A stretch of 64,000 bases of DNA from Osedax fenrisi (taxonomy: Eukaryota > Annelida > Polychaeta > Sabellida > Siboglinidae): assembly GCA_964019155.1 (NCBI GenBank), contig CAXHSG010000162.1, positions 440,001 to 504,000 of the forward strand. The letters are read 5' to 3'. This document shows positions 37,501 to 52,400 of the stretch, piece by piece. The translations under genes and the position numbers were made by a program. The notes below the pieces were generated by a model. The model saw only the letters and a program-made list of their open reading frames with translations, was not told the DNA's origin and did not search any database. Every line of letters begins with the position of its first letter. Positions within the stretch are counted from its first letter, which is position 1.

Positions 37501-38600
37501 ACGTAATAAGTAATAAAACGTAATAAGTAATAAAACGTAATAAGTAATAAGTAATAATTAATAAAACGTAATAAGTAATAAGTAATAAAACGTAATAAGT
37601 AATAAAACGTAATAAGTAATAAAACTTAATTATTACGTTTTATTAATAAGTAATAAAACGTAATAAGTAATAAAACGTAATAAGTAATAAGTAATAAAAC
37701 GTAATAAGTAATAAGTAATAAGTAATAAAACGTAATAAGTAATAAGTAATAAAACGTAATAAGTAATAAGTAATAAAACGTAATAAGTAATAAAACGTAA
37801 TAAGTAATAAAACGTAATAAGTAATAAGTAATAATTAATAAAACGTAATAAGTAATAAGTAATAAAACGTAATAAGTAATAAAACGTAATAAGTAATAAA
37901 ACTTAATTATTACGTTTTATTAATAAGTAATAAAACGTAATAAGTAATAAAACGTAATAAGTAATAAAACGTAATAAGTAATAAGTAATAAAACGTAATA
38001 AGTAATAAGTAATAAGTAATAAAACGTAATAAGTAATAAGTAATAAAACGTAATAAGTAATAAGTAATAAAACGTAATAAGTAATAAAACGTAATAAGTA
38101 ATAAAATGTAATAAGTAATAAAACGTAATAAGTAATAAAACGTAATAAAACGTAATAAGTAATAAAATGTAATAAGTAATAAAACGTAATAAGTAATAAA
38201 ACGCAATAAGTAATAAAACGTAATAAGTAATAAAACGTAATAAGTAATAAAACGTAATTATTACGTTTTATTAATAAGTAATAAAACGTAATAAGTAATA
38301 AAACGTAATTATTACGTTTTATTAATAAGTAATAAAACGTAATAAGTAATAAAACGTAATAAGTAATAAGTAATAAGTAATAAAACGTAATAAAACGTAA
38401 TAAGTAATAAGTAATAAGTAATAAAACGTAATAAGTAATAAGTAATAAAACGTAATAAGTAATAAAACGTAATAAGTAATAAAATGTAATAAGTAATAAA
38501 ACCTAATAAGTAATAAAACGTAATAAAACGTAATAAGTAATAAAACGTAATAAGTAATAAAACGTAATAAGTAATAAAACGTAATAAGTAATAAAACGTA
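34571..38600 (+). repeat. Proximal part of giant satellite array
   Basis: The first 1.3 kb (to about 35860) has no palindromes. After that they appear irregularly. A local duplication of about 283 bases is visible around 37550-37925, with repeated AATTAATAAAACG and AACTTAATTATTACG landmarks. I do not see the 4 kb higher-order period here. This part resembles the short gamma array and may be the older edge. Confidence 0.7.
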
Positions 38601-39008
38601 ATTATTACGTTTTATTAATAAGTAATAAAACGTAATAAGTAATAAAACGTAATAAGTAATAAGTAATAAAACGTAATAAGTAATAAGTAATAAGTAATAA
38701 GTAATAAAACTTAATAAGTAATAAAACGTAATAAGTAATAAGTAATAAAACGTAATAAGTAATAAGTAATAAAACGTAATAAGTAATAAAACGTAATAAG
38801 TAATAAGTAATAAGTAATAAGTAATAAAACGTAATAAGTAATAAGTAATAAAACGTAATAAGTAATAAAACGTAATAAGTAATAAGTAATAAAACGTAAT
38901 AAGTAATAAGTAATAAAACGTAATAAGTAATAAGTAATAAGTAATAAAACGTAATAAGTAATAAGTAATAAAACGTAATAAGTAATAAAACGTAATTATT
39001 ACGTTTTA

Positions 39009-39970
39009 TTAATAAGTAATAAAACATAATAAGTAATAAAACGTAATAAGTAATAAAACGTAATAAGTAATAAAACGTAATAAGTAATAAGTAATAAAAC
39101 GTAATAAGTAATAAGTAATAAGTAATAAAACATAATAAGTAATAAGTAATAAAACGTAATAAGTAATAAAACGTAATAAGTAATAAAACGTAATAAGTAA
39201 TAAAACTAAATAAGTAATAAAACGTAATAAGTAATAAAACGTAATAAGTAATAAAACGTAATAAGTAATAAGTAATAAAACGTAATAAGTAATAAGTAAT
39301 AAGTAATAAAACGTAATAAGTAATAAAACGTAATAAGTAATAAAACGTAATAAGTAATAAAATGTAATAAGTAATAAGTAATAAAACGTAATAAGTAATA
39401 AAACGCAATAAGTAATAAAACGCAATAAGTAATAAAACGTAATAAGTAATAAGTAATAAAACGTAATAAGTAATAAAACGTAATAAATAATAAAACATAA
39501 TTATTACGTTTTATTAATAAGTAATAAAACGTAATAAGTAATAAAACGTAATAAGTAATAAGTAATAAAACGTAATAAGTAATAAGTAATAAGTAATAAA
39601 ACATAATAAGTAATAAGTAATAAAACGTAATAAGTAATAAAACGTAATAAGTAATAAAACGTAATAAGTAATAAAACTAAATAAGTAATAAAACGTAATA
39701 AGTAATAAAACGTAATAAGTAATAAAACGTAATAAGTAATAAGTAATAAAACGTAATAAGTAATAAGTAATAAGTAATAAAACGTAATAAGTAATAAAAC
39801 GTAATAAGTAATAAAACGTAATAAGTAATAAAATGTAATAAGTAATAAGTAATAAAACGTAATAAGTAATAAAACGCAATAAGTAATAAAACGCAATAAG
39901 TAATAAAACGTAATAAGTAATAAGTAATAAAACGTAATAAGTAATAAAACGTAATAAATAATAAAACATA
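39009..39970 (+). repeat. 471-base local tandem duplication in the satellite
   Basis: The variant pattern from about 39009 to 39498 is repeated at an offset of 471 bases (to about 39969), including the ACTAAAT, AATGTAAT and double ACGCAAT variants and the flanking ACATAATTATTACG palindromes. Confidence 0.8.
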
Positions 39971-41267
39971 ATTATTACGTTTTATTAATAAGTAATAAAA
40001 CGTAATAAGTAATAAAACGTAATAAGTAATAAGTAAAAAAACGTAATAAGTAATAAGTAATAAGTAATAAGTAATAAAACGTAATAAGTAATAAAACCTA
40101 ATAAGTAATAAAACGTAATAAGTAATAAGTAATAAGTAATAAGTAATAAGTAATAAAACGTAATAAGTAATAAAACGTAATAAGTAATAAAACGTAATAA
40201 GTAATAAGTAATAAAACGTAATAAGTAATAAAACGTAATAAGTAATAAAACATAATTATTACGTTTTATTAATAAGTAATAAAACGTAATAAGTAATAAG
40301 TAATAAAACGTAATAAGTAATAAGTAAAAAAACGTAATAAGTAATAAGTAATAAGTAATAAGTAATAAAACGTAATAAGTAATAAGTAATAAAACGTAAT
40401 AAGTAATAAGTAATAAGTAATAAAACGTAATAAGTAATAAAACGTAATAAGTAATAAGTAATAAAACGTAATAAGTAATAAGTAATAAAACGTAATAAGT
40501 AATAAAACGTAATAAATAATAAAACATAATTATTACGTTTTATTAATAAGTAATAAAACGTAATAAGTAATAAAACGTAATAAGTAATAAGTAAAAAAAC
40601 GTAATAAGTAATAAGTAATAAGTAATAAGTAATAAAACGTAATAAGTAATAAAACGTAATAAATAATAAAACATAATTATTACGTTTTATTAATAAGTAA
40701 TAAAACGTAATAAATAATAAAACGTAATAAGTAATAAGTAAAAAAACGTAATAAGTAATAAGTAATAAGTAATAAGTAATAAAACGTAATAAGTAATAAG
40801 TAATAAAACGTAATAAGTAATAAAACATAATTATTACGTTTTATTAATAAGTAATAAAACGTAATAAGTAATAAAACGTAAAAAGTAATAAGTAATAAAA
40901 CGTAATAAGTAATAAGTAAAAAAACGTAATAAGTAATAAGTAATAAGTAATAAGTAATAAAACGTAATAAGTAATAAGTAATAAAATGTAATAAGTAATA
41001 AGTAATAAGTAATAAAACGTAATAAGTAATAAAACGTAATAAGTAATAAGTAATAAAACGTAATAAGTAATAAGTAATAAAACGTAATAAGTAATAAGTA
41101 ATAAGTAATAAGTAATAAGTAATAAAACGTAATAAGTAATAAGTAATAAAACGTAATAAGTAATAAAACGTAATAAGTAATAAAATTTAATAAGTAATAA
41201 AACGTAATAAGTAATAAAACGTAATAAAACGTAATAAGTAATAAAACGTAATAATTAATAAAACGCA

Positions 41268-44200
41268 ATAAGTAATAAAACCTAATAAGTAATAAAACGT
41301 AATAAGTAATAAAACGTAATAAGTAATAAAACGTAATTATTACGTTTTATTAATAAGTAATAAAACGTAATAAGTAATAAAACGTAATAAGTAATAAGTA
41401 ATAAAACGTAATAAGTAATAAGTAATAAGTAATAAGTAATAAAACTTAATAAGTAATAAAACGTAATAAGTAATAAGTAATAAAACGTAATAAGTAATAA
41501 GTAATAAAACGTAATAAGTAATAAAACGTAATAAGTAATAAGTAATAAGTAATAAAACGTAATAAGTAATAAGTAATAAGTAATAAAACGTAATAAGTAA
41601 TAAGTAATAAAACGTAATAAGTAATAAAACGTAATTATTACGTTTTATTAATAAGTAATAAAACATAATAAGTAATAAAACGTAATAAGTAATAAAACGT
41701 AATAAGTAATAAAACGTAATAAGTAATAAGTAATAAAACGTAATAAGTAATAAGTAATAAGTAATAAAACATAATAAGTAATAAGTAATAAAACGTAATA
41801 AGTAATAAAACGTAATAAGTAATAAAACTAAATAAGTAATAAAACGTAATAAGTAATAAAACGTAATAAGTAATAAAACGTAATAAGTAATAAGTAATAA
41901 AACGTAATAAGTAATAAGTAATAAGTAATAAAACGTAATAAGTAATAAGTAATAAAACGTAATAAGTAATAAAACGTAATAAGTAATAAAACGTAATAAA
42001 TAATAAGTAATAAAACGTAATAAGTAATAAAACGTAATAAGTAATAAGTAATAAAACGTAATAAGTAATAAGTAATAAAACGTAATAAGTAATAAAACGT
42101 AATAAGTAATAAGTAATAAGTAATAAGTAATAAAACGTAATAAGTAATAAAACGTAATAAGTAATAAGTAATAAAACGTAATAAGTAATAAAACGTAATA
42201 AGTAATAAAACGTAATAAGTAATAAGTAATAAAACGTAATAAGTAATAAGTAATAAAACGTAATAAGTAATAAGTAATAAGTAATAAAACGTAATAAGTA
42301 ATAAGTAATAAAACTTAATAAGTAATAAAACGTAATTATTACGTTTTATTAATAAGTAATAAAACATAATAAGTAATAAAACGTAATAAGTAATAAAACG
42401 TAATAAGTAATAAAACGTAATAAGTAATAAGTAATAAAACGTAATAAGTAATAAGTAATAAGTAATAAAACATAATAAGTAATAAGTAATAAAACGTAAT
42501 AAGTAATAAAACGTAATAAGTAATAAAACGTAATAAGTAATAAAACGTAATAAGTAATAAAACTAAATAAGTAATAAAACGTAATAAGTAATAAAACGTA
42601 ATTATTACGTTTTATTAATAAGTAATAAAACGTAATAAGTAATAAAACGTAATTATTACGTTTTATTAATAAGTAATAAAACGTAATAAGTAATAAAACG
42701 TAATTATTACGTTTTATTAATAAGTAATAAAACGTAATAAGTAATAAAACGTAATAAGTAATAAGTAATAAGTAATAAAACGTAATAAAACGTAATAAGT
42801 AATAAGTAATAAGTAATAAAACGTAATAAGTAATAAGTAATAAAACGTAATAAGTAATAAAACGTAATAAGTAATAAAATGTAATAAGTAATAAAACCTA
42901 ATAAGTAATAAAACGTAATAAAACGTAATAAGTAATAAAACGTAATAAGTAATAAAACGTAATAAGTAATAAAACGTAATAAGTAATAAAACGTAATTAT
43001 TACGTTTTATTAATAAGTAATAAAACGTAATAAGTAATAAAACGTAATAAGTAATAAGTAATAAAACGTAATAAGTAATAAGTAATAAGTAATAAGTAAT
43101 AAAACTTAATAAGTAATAAAACGTAATAAGTAATAAGTAATAAAACGTAATAAGTAATAAGTAATAAAACGTAATAAGTAATAAAACGTAATAAGTAATA
43201 AGTAATAAGTAATAAGTAATAAAACGTAATAAGTAATAAGTAATAAAACGTAATAAGTAATAAAACGTAATAAGTAATAAGTAATAAAACGTAATAAGTA
43301 ATAAGTAATAAAACGTAATAAGTAATAAGTAATAAGTAATAAAACGTAATAAGTAATAAGTAATAAAACGTAATAAGTAATAAAACGTAATTATTACGTT
43401 TTATTAATAAGTAATAAAACATAATAAGTAATAAAACGTAATAAGTAATAAAACGTAATAAGTAATAAAACGTAATAAGTAATAAAACGTAATAAGTAAT
43501 AAGTAATAAAACGTAATAAGTAATAAGTAATAAGTAATAAAACATAATAAGTAATAAGTAATAAAACGTAATAAGTAATAAAACGTAATAAGTAATAAAA
43601 CGTAATAAGTAATAAAACTAAATAAGTAATAAAACGTAATAAGTAATAAAACGTAATAAGTAATAAAACGTAATAAGTAATAAGTAATACAACGTAATAA
43701 GTAATAAGTAATAAGTAATAAAACTTAATAAGTAATAAAACGTAATAAGTAATAAAACGTAATAAGTAATAAAATGTAATAAGTAATAAGTAATAAAACG
43801 TAATAAGTAATAAAACGCAATAAGTAATAAAACGCAATAAGTAATAAAACGTAATAAGTAATAAGTAATAAAACGTAATAAGTAATAAAACGTAATAAAT
43901 AATAAAACATAATTATTACGTTTTATTAATAAGTAATAAAACGTAATAAGTAATAAAACGTAATAAGTAATAAGTAAAAAAACGTAATAAGTAATAAGTA
44001 ATAAGTAATAAGTAATAAAACGTAATAAGTAATAAAACCTAATAAGTAATAAAACGTAATAAGTAATAAGTAATAAGTAATAAGTAATAAGTAATAAAAC
44101 GTAATAAGTAATAAAACGTAATAAGTAATAAAACGTAATAAGTAATAAGTAATAAAACGTAATAAGTAATAAAACGTAATAAGTAATAAAACATAATTAT

Positions 44201-45441
44201 TACGTTTTATTAATAAGTAATAAAACGTAATAAGTAATAAGTAATAAAACGTAATAAGTAATAAGTAAAAAAACGTAATAAGTAATAAGTAATAAGTAAT
44301 AAGTAATAAAACGTAATAAGTAATAAGTAATAAAACGTAATAAGTAATAAGTAATAAGTAATAAAACGTAATAAGTAATAAAACGTAATAAGTAATAAGT
44401 AATAAAACGTAATAAGTAATAAGTAATAAAACGTAATAAGTAATAAAACGTAATAAATAATAAAACATAATTATTACGTTTTATTAATAAGTAATAAAAC
44501 GTAATAAGTAATAAGTAAAAAAACGTAATAAGTAATAAGTAATAAGTAATAAGTAATAAAACGTAATAAGTAATAAAACGTAATAAATAATAAAACATAA
44601 TTATTACGTTTTATTAATAAGTAATAAAACGTAATAAATAATAAAACGTAATAAGTAATAAGTAAAAAAACGTAATAAGTAATAAGTAATAAGTAATAAG
44701 TAATAAAACGTAATAAGTAATAAGTAATAAAACGTAATAAGTAATAAAACGTAATAAGTAATAAGTAAAAAAACGTAATAAGTAATAAGTAATAAGTAAT
44801 AAGTAATAAAACGTAATAAGTAATAAAACGTAATAAATAATAAAACATAATTATTACGTTTTATTAATAAGTAATAAAACGTAATAAATAATAAAACGTA
44901 ATAAGTAATAAGTAAAAAAACGTAATAAGTAATAAGTAATAAGTAATAAGTAATAAAACGTAATAAGTAATAAGTAATAAAACGTAATAAGTAATAAAAC
45001 ATAATTATTACGTTTTATTAATAAGTAATAAAACGTAATAAGTAATAAAACGTAAAAAGTAATAAGTAATAAAACGTAATAAGTAATAAGTAAAAAAACG
45101 TAATAAGTAATAAGTAATAAGTAATAAGTAATAAAACGTAATAAGTAATAAGTAATAAAATGTAATAAGTAATAAGTAATAAGTAATAAAACGTAATAAG
45201 TAATAAAACGTAATAAGTAATAAGTAATAAAACGTAATAAGTAATAAGTAATAAAACGTAATAAGTAATAAGTAATAAGTAATAAGTAATAAGTAATAAA
45301 ACGTAATAAGTAATAAGTAATAAAACGTAATAAGTAATAAAACGTAATAAGTAATAAAATTTAATAAGTAATAAAACGTAATAAGTAATAAAACGTAATA
45401 AAACGTAATAAGTAATAAAACGTAATAATTAATAAAACGCA
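41268..45441 (+). repeat. Higher-order repeat copy 1 (4174 bases)
   Basis: Copies are defined by the rare variant TAATTAATAAAACGC, preceded by AAAATTTAATAAG, near 41250. The order of B-word variants and palindromes here is repeated in the next copy at a constant offset of 4174 over many blocks (for example 41340-41666 with 45514-45840, and 41828-42367 with 46002-46541). Confidence 0.85.
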
Positions 45442-48400
45442 ATAAGTAATAAAACCTAATAAGTAATAAAACGTAATAAGTAATAAAACGTAATAAGTAA
45501 TAAAACGTAATTATTACGTTTTATTAATAAGTAATAAAACGTAATAAGTAATAAAACGTAATAAGTAATAAGTAATAAAACGTAATAAGTAATAAGTAAT
45601 AAGTAATAAGTAATAAAACTTAATAAGTAATAAAACGTAATAAGTAATAAGTAATAAAACGTAATAAGTAATAAGTAATAAAACGTAATAAGTAATAAAA
45701 CGTAATAAGTAATAAGTAATAAGTAATAAAACGTAATAAGTAATAAGTAATAAGTAATAAAACGTAATAAGTAATAAGTAATAAAACGTAATAAGTAATA
45801 AAACGTAATTATTACGTTTTATTAATAAGTAATAAAACATAATAAGTAATAAAACGTAATAAGTAATAAAACGTAATAAGTAATAAAACGTAATAAGTAA
45901 TAAGTAATAAAACGTAATAAGTAATAAGTAATAAGTAATAAAACATAATAAGTAATAAGTAATAAAACGTAATAAGTAATAAAACGTAATAAGTAATAAA
46001 ACTAAATAAGTAATAAAACGTAATAAGTAATAAAACGTAATAAGTAATAAAACGTAATAAGTAATAAGTAATAAAACGTAATAAGTAATAAGTAATAAGT
46101 AATAAAACGTAATAAGTAATAAGTAATAAAACGTAATAAGTAATAAAACGTAATAAGTAATAAAACGTAATAAATAATAAGTAATAAAACGTAATAAGTA
46201 ATAAAACGTAATAAGTAATAAGTAATAAAACGTAATAAGTAATAAGTAATAAAACGTAATAAGTAATAAAACGTAATAAGTAATAAGTAATAAGTAATAA
46301 GTAATAAAACGTAATAAGTAATAAAACGTAATAAGTAATAAGTAATAAAACGTAATAAGTAATAAAACGTAATAAGTAATAAAACGTAATAAGTAATAAG
46401 TAATAAAACGTAATAAGTAATAAGTAATAAAACGTAATAAGTAATAAGTAATAAGTAATAAAACGTAATAAGTAATAAGTAATAAAACTTAATAAGTAAT
46501 AAAACGTAATTATTACGTTTTATTAATAAGTAATAAAACATAATAAGTAATAAAACGTAATAAGTAATAAAACGTAATAAGTAATAAAACGTAATAAGTA
46601 ATAAGTAATAAAACGTAATAAGTAATAAGTAATAAGTAATAAAACATAATAAGTAATAAGTAATAAAACGTAATAAGTAATAAAACGTAATAAGTAATAA
46701 AACGTAATAAGTAATAAAACGTAATAAGTAATAAAACTAAATAAGTAATAAAACGTAATAAGTAATAAAACGTAATTATTACGTTTTATTAATAAGTAAT
46801 AAAACGTAATAAGTAATAAAACGTAATTATTACGTTTTATTAATAAGTAATAAAACGTAATAAGTAATAAAACGTAATTATTACGTTTTATTAATAAGTA
46901 ATAAAACGTAATAAGTAATAAGTAATAAGTAATAAAACGTAATAAAACGTAATAAGTAATAAGTAATAAGTAATAAAACGTAATAAGTAATAAGTAATAA
47001 AACGTAATAAGTAATAAAACGTAATAAGTAATAAAATGTAATAAGTAATAAAACCTAATAAGTAATAAAACGTAATAAAACGTAATAAGTAATAAAACGT
47101 AATAAGTAATAAAACGTAATAAGTAATAAAACGTAATAAGTAATAAAACGTAATAAGTAATAAAACGTAATTATTACGTTTTATTAATAAGTAATAAAAC
47201 GTAATAAGTAATAAAACGTAATAAGTAATAAGTAATAAAACGTAATAAGTAATAAGTAATAAGTAATAAGTAATAAAACTTAATAAGTAATAAAACGTAA
47301 TAAGTAATAAGTAATAAAACGTAATAAGTAATAAGTAATAAAACGTAATAAGTAATAAAACGTAATAAGTAATAAGTAATAAGTAATAAGTAATAAAACG
47401 TAATAAGTAATAAGTAATAAAACGTAATAAGTAATAAAACGTAATAAGTAATAAGTAATAAAACGTAATAAGTAATAAGTAATAAAACGTAATAAGTAAT
47501 AAGTAATAAGTAATAAAACGTAATAAGTAATAAGTAATAAAACGTAATAAGTAATAAAACGTAATTATTACGTTTTATTAATAAGTAATAAAACATAATA
47601 AGTAATAAAACGTAATAAGTAATAAAACGTAATAAGTAATAAAACGTAATAAGTAATAAAACGTAATAAGTAATAAGTAATAAAACGTAATAAGTAATAA
47701 GTAATAAGTAATAAAACATAATAAGTAATAAGTAATAAAACGTAATAAGTAATAAAACGTAATAAGTAATAAAACGTAATAAGTAATAAAACTAAATAAG
47801 TAATAAAACGTAATAAGTAATAAAACGTAATAAGTAATAAAACGTAATAAGTAATAAGTAATACAACGTAATAAGTAATAAGTAATAAGTAATAAAACTT
47901 AATAAGTAATAAAACGTAATAAGTAATAAAACGTAATAAGTAATAAAATGTAATAAGTAATAAGTAATAAAACGTAATAAGTAATAAAACGCAATAAGTA
48001 ATAAAACGCAATAAGTAATAAAACGTAATAAGTAATAAGTAATAAAACGTAATAAGTAATAAAACGTAATAAATAATAAAACATAATTATTACGTTTTAT
48101 TAATAAGTAATAAAACGTAATAAGTAATAAGTAAAAAAACGTAATAAGTAATAAGTAATAAGTAATAAGTAATAAAACGTAATAAGTAATAAAACCTAAT
48201 AAGTAATAAAACGTAATAAGTAATAAGTAATAAGTAATAAGTAATAAGTAATAAAACGTAATAAGTAATAAAACGTAATAAGTAATAAAACGTAATAAGT
48301 AATAAGTAATAAAACGTAATAAGTAATAAAACGTAATAAGTAATAAAACATAATTATTACGTTTTATTAATAAGTAATAAAACGTAATAAGTAATAAGTA

Positions 48401-49489
48401 ATAAAACGTAATAAGTAATAAGTAAAAAAACGTAATAAGTAATAAGTAATAAGTAATAAGTAATAAAACGTAATAAGTAATAAGTAATAAAACGTAATAA
48501 GTAATAAGTAATAAGTAATAAAACGTAATAAGTAATAAAACGTAATAAGTAATAAGTAATAAAACGTAATAAGTAATAAGTAATAAAACGTAATAAGTAA
48601 TAAAACGTAATAAATAATAAAACATAATTATTACGTTTTATTAATAAGTAATAAAACGTAATAAGTAATAAGTAAAAAAACGTAATAAGTAATAAGTAAT
48701 AAGTAATAAGTAATAAAACGTAATAAGTAATAAAACGTAATAAATAATAAAACATAATTATTACGTTTTATTAATAAGTAATAAAACGTAATAAATAATA
48801 AAACGTAATAAGTAATAAGTAAAAAAACGTAATAAGTAATAAGTAATAAGTAATAAGTAATAAAACGTAATAAGTAATAAGTAATAAAACGTAATAAGTA
48901 ATAAAACATAATTATTACGTTTTATTAATAAGTAATAAAACGTAATAAGTAATAAAACGTAAAAAGTAATAAGTAATAAAACGTAATAAGTAATAAGTAA
49001 AAAAACGTAATAAGTAATAAGTAATAAGTAATAAGTAATAAAACGTAATAAGTAATAAGTAATAAAATGTAATAAGTAATAAGTAATAAGTAATAAAACG
49101 TAATAAGTAATAAAACGTAATAAGTAATAAGTAATAAAACGTAATAAGTAATAAGTAATAAAACGTAATAAGTAATAAGTAATAAGTAATAAGTAATAAG
49201 TAATAAAACGTAATAAGTAATAAGTAATAAGTAATAAAACGTAATAAGTAATAAAACGTAATAAGTAATAAGTAATAAAACGTAATAAGTAATAAGTAAT
49301 AAAACGTAATAAGTAATAAGTAATAAGTAATAAGTAATAAGTAATAAAACGTAATAAGTAATAAGTAATAAAACGTAATAAGTAATAAAACGTAATAAGT
49401 AATAAAATTTAATAAGTAATAAAACGTAATAAGTAATAAAACGTAATAAAACGTAATAAGTAATAAAACGTAATAATTAATAAAACGCA
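45442..49489 (+). repeat. Higher-order repeat copy 2 (4048 bases)
   Basis: Matches copy 1 at offset 4174 to about 48.1 kb, then at 4157 from about 48.36 kb after a 17-base difference (one AB word pair), and then at 3907 after loss of about 250 bases near 48.76 kb. It has an internal duplication of about 140 bases near 49200-49345. Confidence 0.85.
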
Positions 49490-52400
49490 ATAAGTAATAA
49501 AACCTAATAAGTAATAAAACGTAATAAGTAATAAAACGTAATAAGTAATAAAACGTAATTATTACGTTTTATTAATAAGTAATAAAACGTAATAAGTAAT
49601 AAGTAATAAAACGTAATAAGTAATAAGTAATAAGTAATAAGTAATAAAACTTAATAAGTAATAAAACGTAATAAGTAATAAGTAATAAAACGTAATAAGT
49701 AATAAGTAATAAAACGTAATAAGTAATAAAACGTAATAAGTAATAAGTAATAAGTAATAAGTAATAAAACGTAATAAGTAATAAGTAATAAGTAATAAAA
49801 CGTAATAAGTAATAAGTAATAAAACGTAATAAGTAATAAAACGTAATTATTACGTTTTATTAATAAGTAATAAAACATAATAAGTAATAAAACGTAATAA
49901 GTAATAAAACGTAATAAGTAATAAAACGTAATAAGTAATAAGTAATAAAACGTAATAAGTAATAAGTAATAAGTAATAAAACATAATAAGTAATAAGTAA
50001 TAAAACGTAATAAGTAATAAAACGTAATAAGTAATAAAACGTAATAAGTAATAAAACTAAATAAGTAATAAAACGTAATAAGTAATAAAACGTAATAAGT
50101 AATAAAACGTAATAAGTAATAAGTAATAAAACGTAATAAGTAATAAGTAATAAGTAATAAAACGTAATAAGTAATAAGTAATAAAACGTAATAAGTAATA
50201 AAACGTAATAAGTAATAAAACGTAATAAATAATAAGTAATAAAACGTAATAAGTAATAAAACGTAATAAGTAATAAGTAATAAAACGTAATAAGTAATAA
50301 GTAATAAAACGTAATAAGTAATAAAACGTAATAAGTAATAAGTAATAAGTAATAAGTAATAAAACGTAATAAGTAATAAAACGTAATAAGTAATAAGTAA
50401 TAAAACGTAATAAGTAATAAAACGTAATAAGTAATAAAACGTAATAAGTAATAAGTAATAAAACGTAATAAGTAATAAGTAATAAAACGTAATAAGTAAT
50501 AAGTAATAAGTAATAAAACGTAATAAGTAATAAGTAATAAAACTTAATAAGTAATAAAACGTAATTATTACGTTTTATTAATAAGTAATAAAACATAATA
50601 AGTAATAAAACGTAATAAGTAATAAAACGTAATAAGTAATAAAACGTAATAAGTAATAAGTAATAAAACGTAATAAGTAATAAGTAATAAGTAATAAAAC
50701 ATAATAAGTAATAAGTAATAAAACGTAATAAGTAATAAAACGTAATAAGTAATAAAACGTAATAAGTAATAAAACGTAATAAGTAATAAAACTAAATAAG
50801 TAATAAAACGTAATAAGTAATAAAACGTAATAAGTAATAAAACGTAATAAGTAATAAGTAATAAAACGTAATAAGTAATAAGTAATAAGTAATAAAACGT
50901 AATAAGTAATAAGTAATAAAACGTAATAAGTAATAAAACGTAATAAGTAATAAAACGTAATAAATAATAAGTAATAAAACGTAATAAGTAATAAAACGTA
51001 ATAAGTAATAAGTAATAAAACGTAATAAGTAATAAGTAATAAAACGTAATAAGTAATAAAACTTAATAAGTAATAAGTAATAAGTAATAAGTAATAAAAC
51101 GTAATAAGTAATAAAACGTAATAAGTAATAAGTAATAAAACGTAATAAGTAATAAAACGTAATAAGTAATAAAACGTAATAAGTAATAAGTAATAAAACG
51201 TAATAAGTAATAAGTAATAAAACGTAATAAGTAATAAGTAATAAGTAATAAAACGTAATAAGTAATAAGTAATAAAACTTAATAAGTAATAAAACGTAAT
51301 TATTACGTTTTATTAATAAGTAATAAAACATAATAAGTAATAAAACGTAATAAGTAATAAAACGTAATAAGTAATAAGTAATAAAACGTAATAAGTAATA
51401 AAACGTAATAAGTAATAAGTAATAAGTAATAAGTAATAAAACGTAATAAGTAATAAGTAATAAAACGTAATAAGTAATAAAACGTAATAAGTAATAAGTA
51501 ATAAAACGTAATAAGTAATAAGTAATAAAACGTAATAAGTAATAAGTAATAAGTAATAAAACGTAATAAGTAATAAGTAATAAAACGTAATAAGTAATAA
51601 AACGTAATTATTACGTTTTATTAATAAGTAATAAAACATAATAAGTAATAAAACGTAATAAGTAATAAAACGTAATAAGTAATAAAACGTAATAAGTAAT
51701 AAGTAATAAAACGTAATAAGTAATAAGTAATAAGTAATAAAACATAATAAGTAATAAGTAATAAAACGTAATAAGTAATAAAACGTAATAAGTAATAAAA
51801 CGTAATAAGTAATAAAACTAAATAAGTAATAAAACGTAATAAGTAATAAAACGTAATAAGTAATAAAACGTAATAAGTAATAAGTAATAAAACGTAATAA
51901 GTAATAAAACGTAATAAGTAATAAAACGTAATAAGTAATAAAACGTAATAAGTAATAAAACGTAATAAGTAATAAAATGTAATAAGTAATAAGTAATAAA
52001 ACGTAATAAGTAATAAAACGCAATAAGTAATAAAACGCAATAAGTAATAAAACGTAATAAGTAATAAGTAATAAAACGTAATAAGTAATAAAACGTAATA
52101 AATAATAAAACATAATTATTACGTTTTATTAATAAGTAATAAAACGTAATAAGTAATAAAACGTAATAAGTAATAAGTAAAAAAACGTAATAAGTAATAA
52201 GTAATAAGTAATAAGTAATAAAACGTAATAAGTAATAAAACCTAATAAGTAATAAAACGTAATAAGTAATAAGTAATAAGTAATAAGTAATAAGTAATAA
52301 AACGTAATAAGTAATAAAACGTAATAAGTAATAAAACGTAATAAGTAATAAGTAATAAAACGTAATAAGTAATAAAACATAATTATTACGTTTTATTAAT

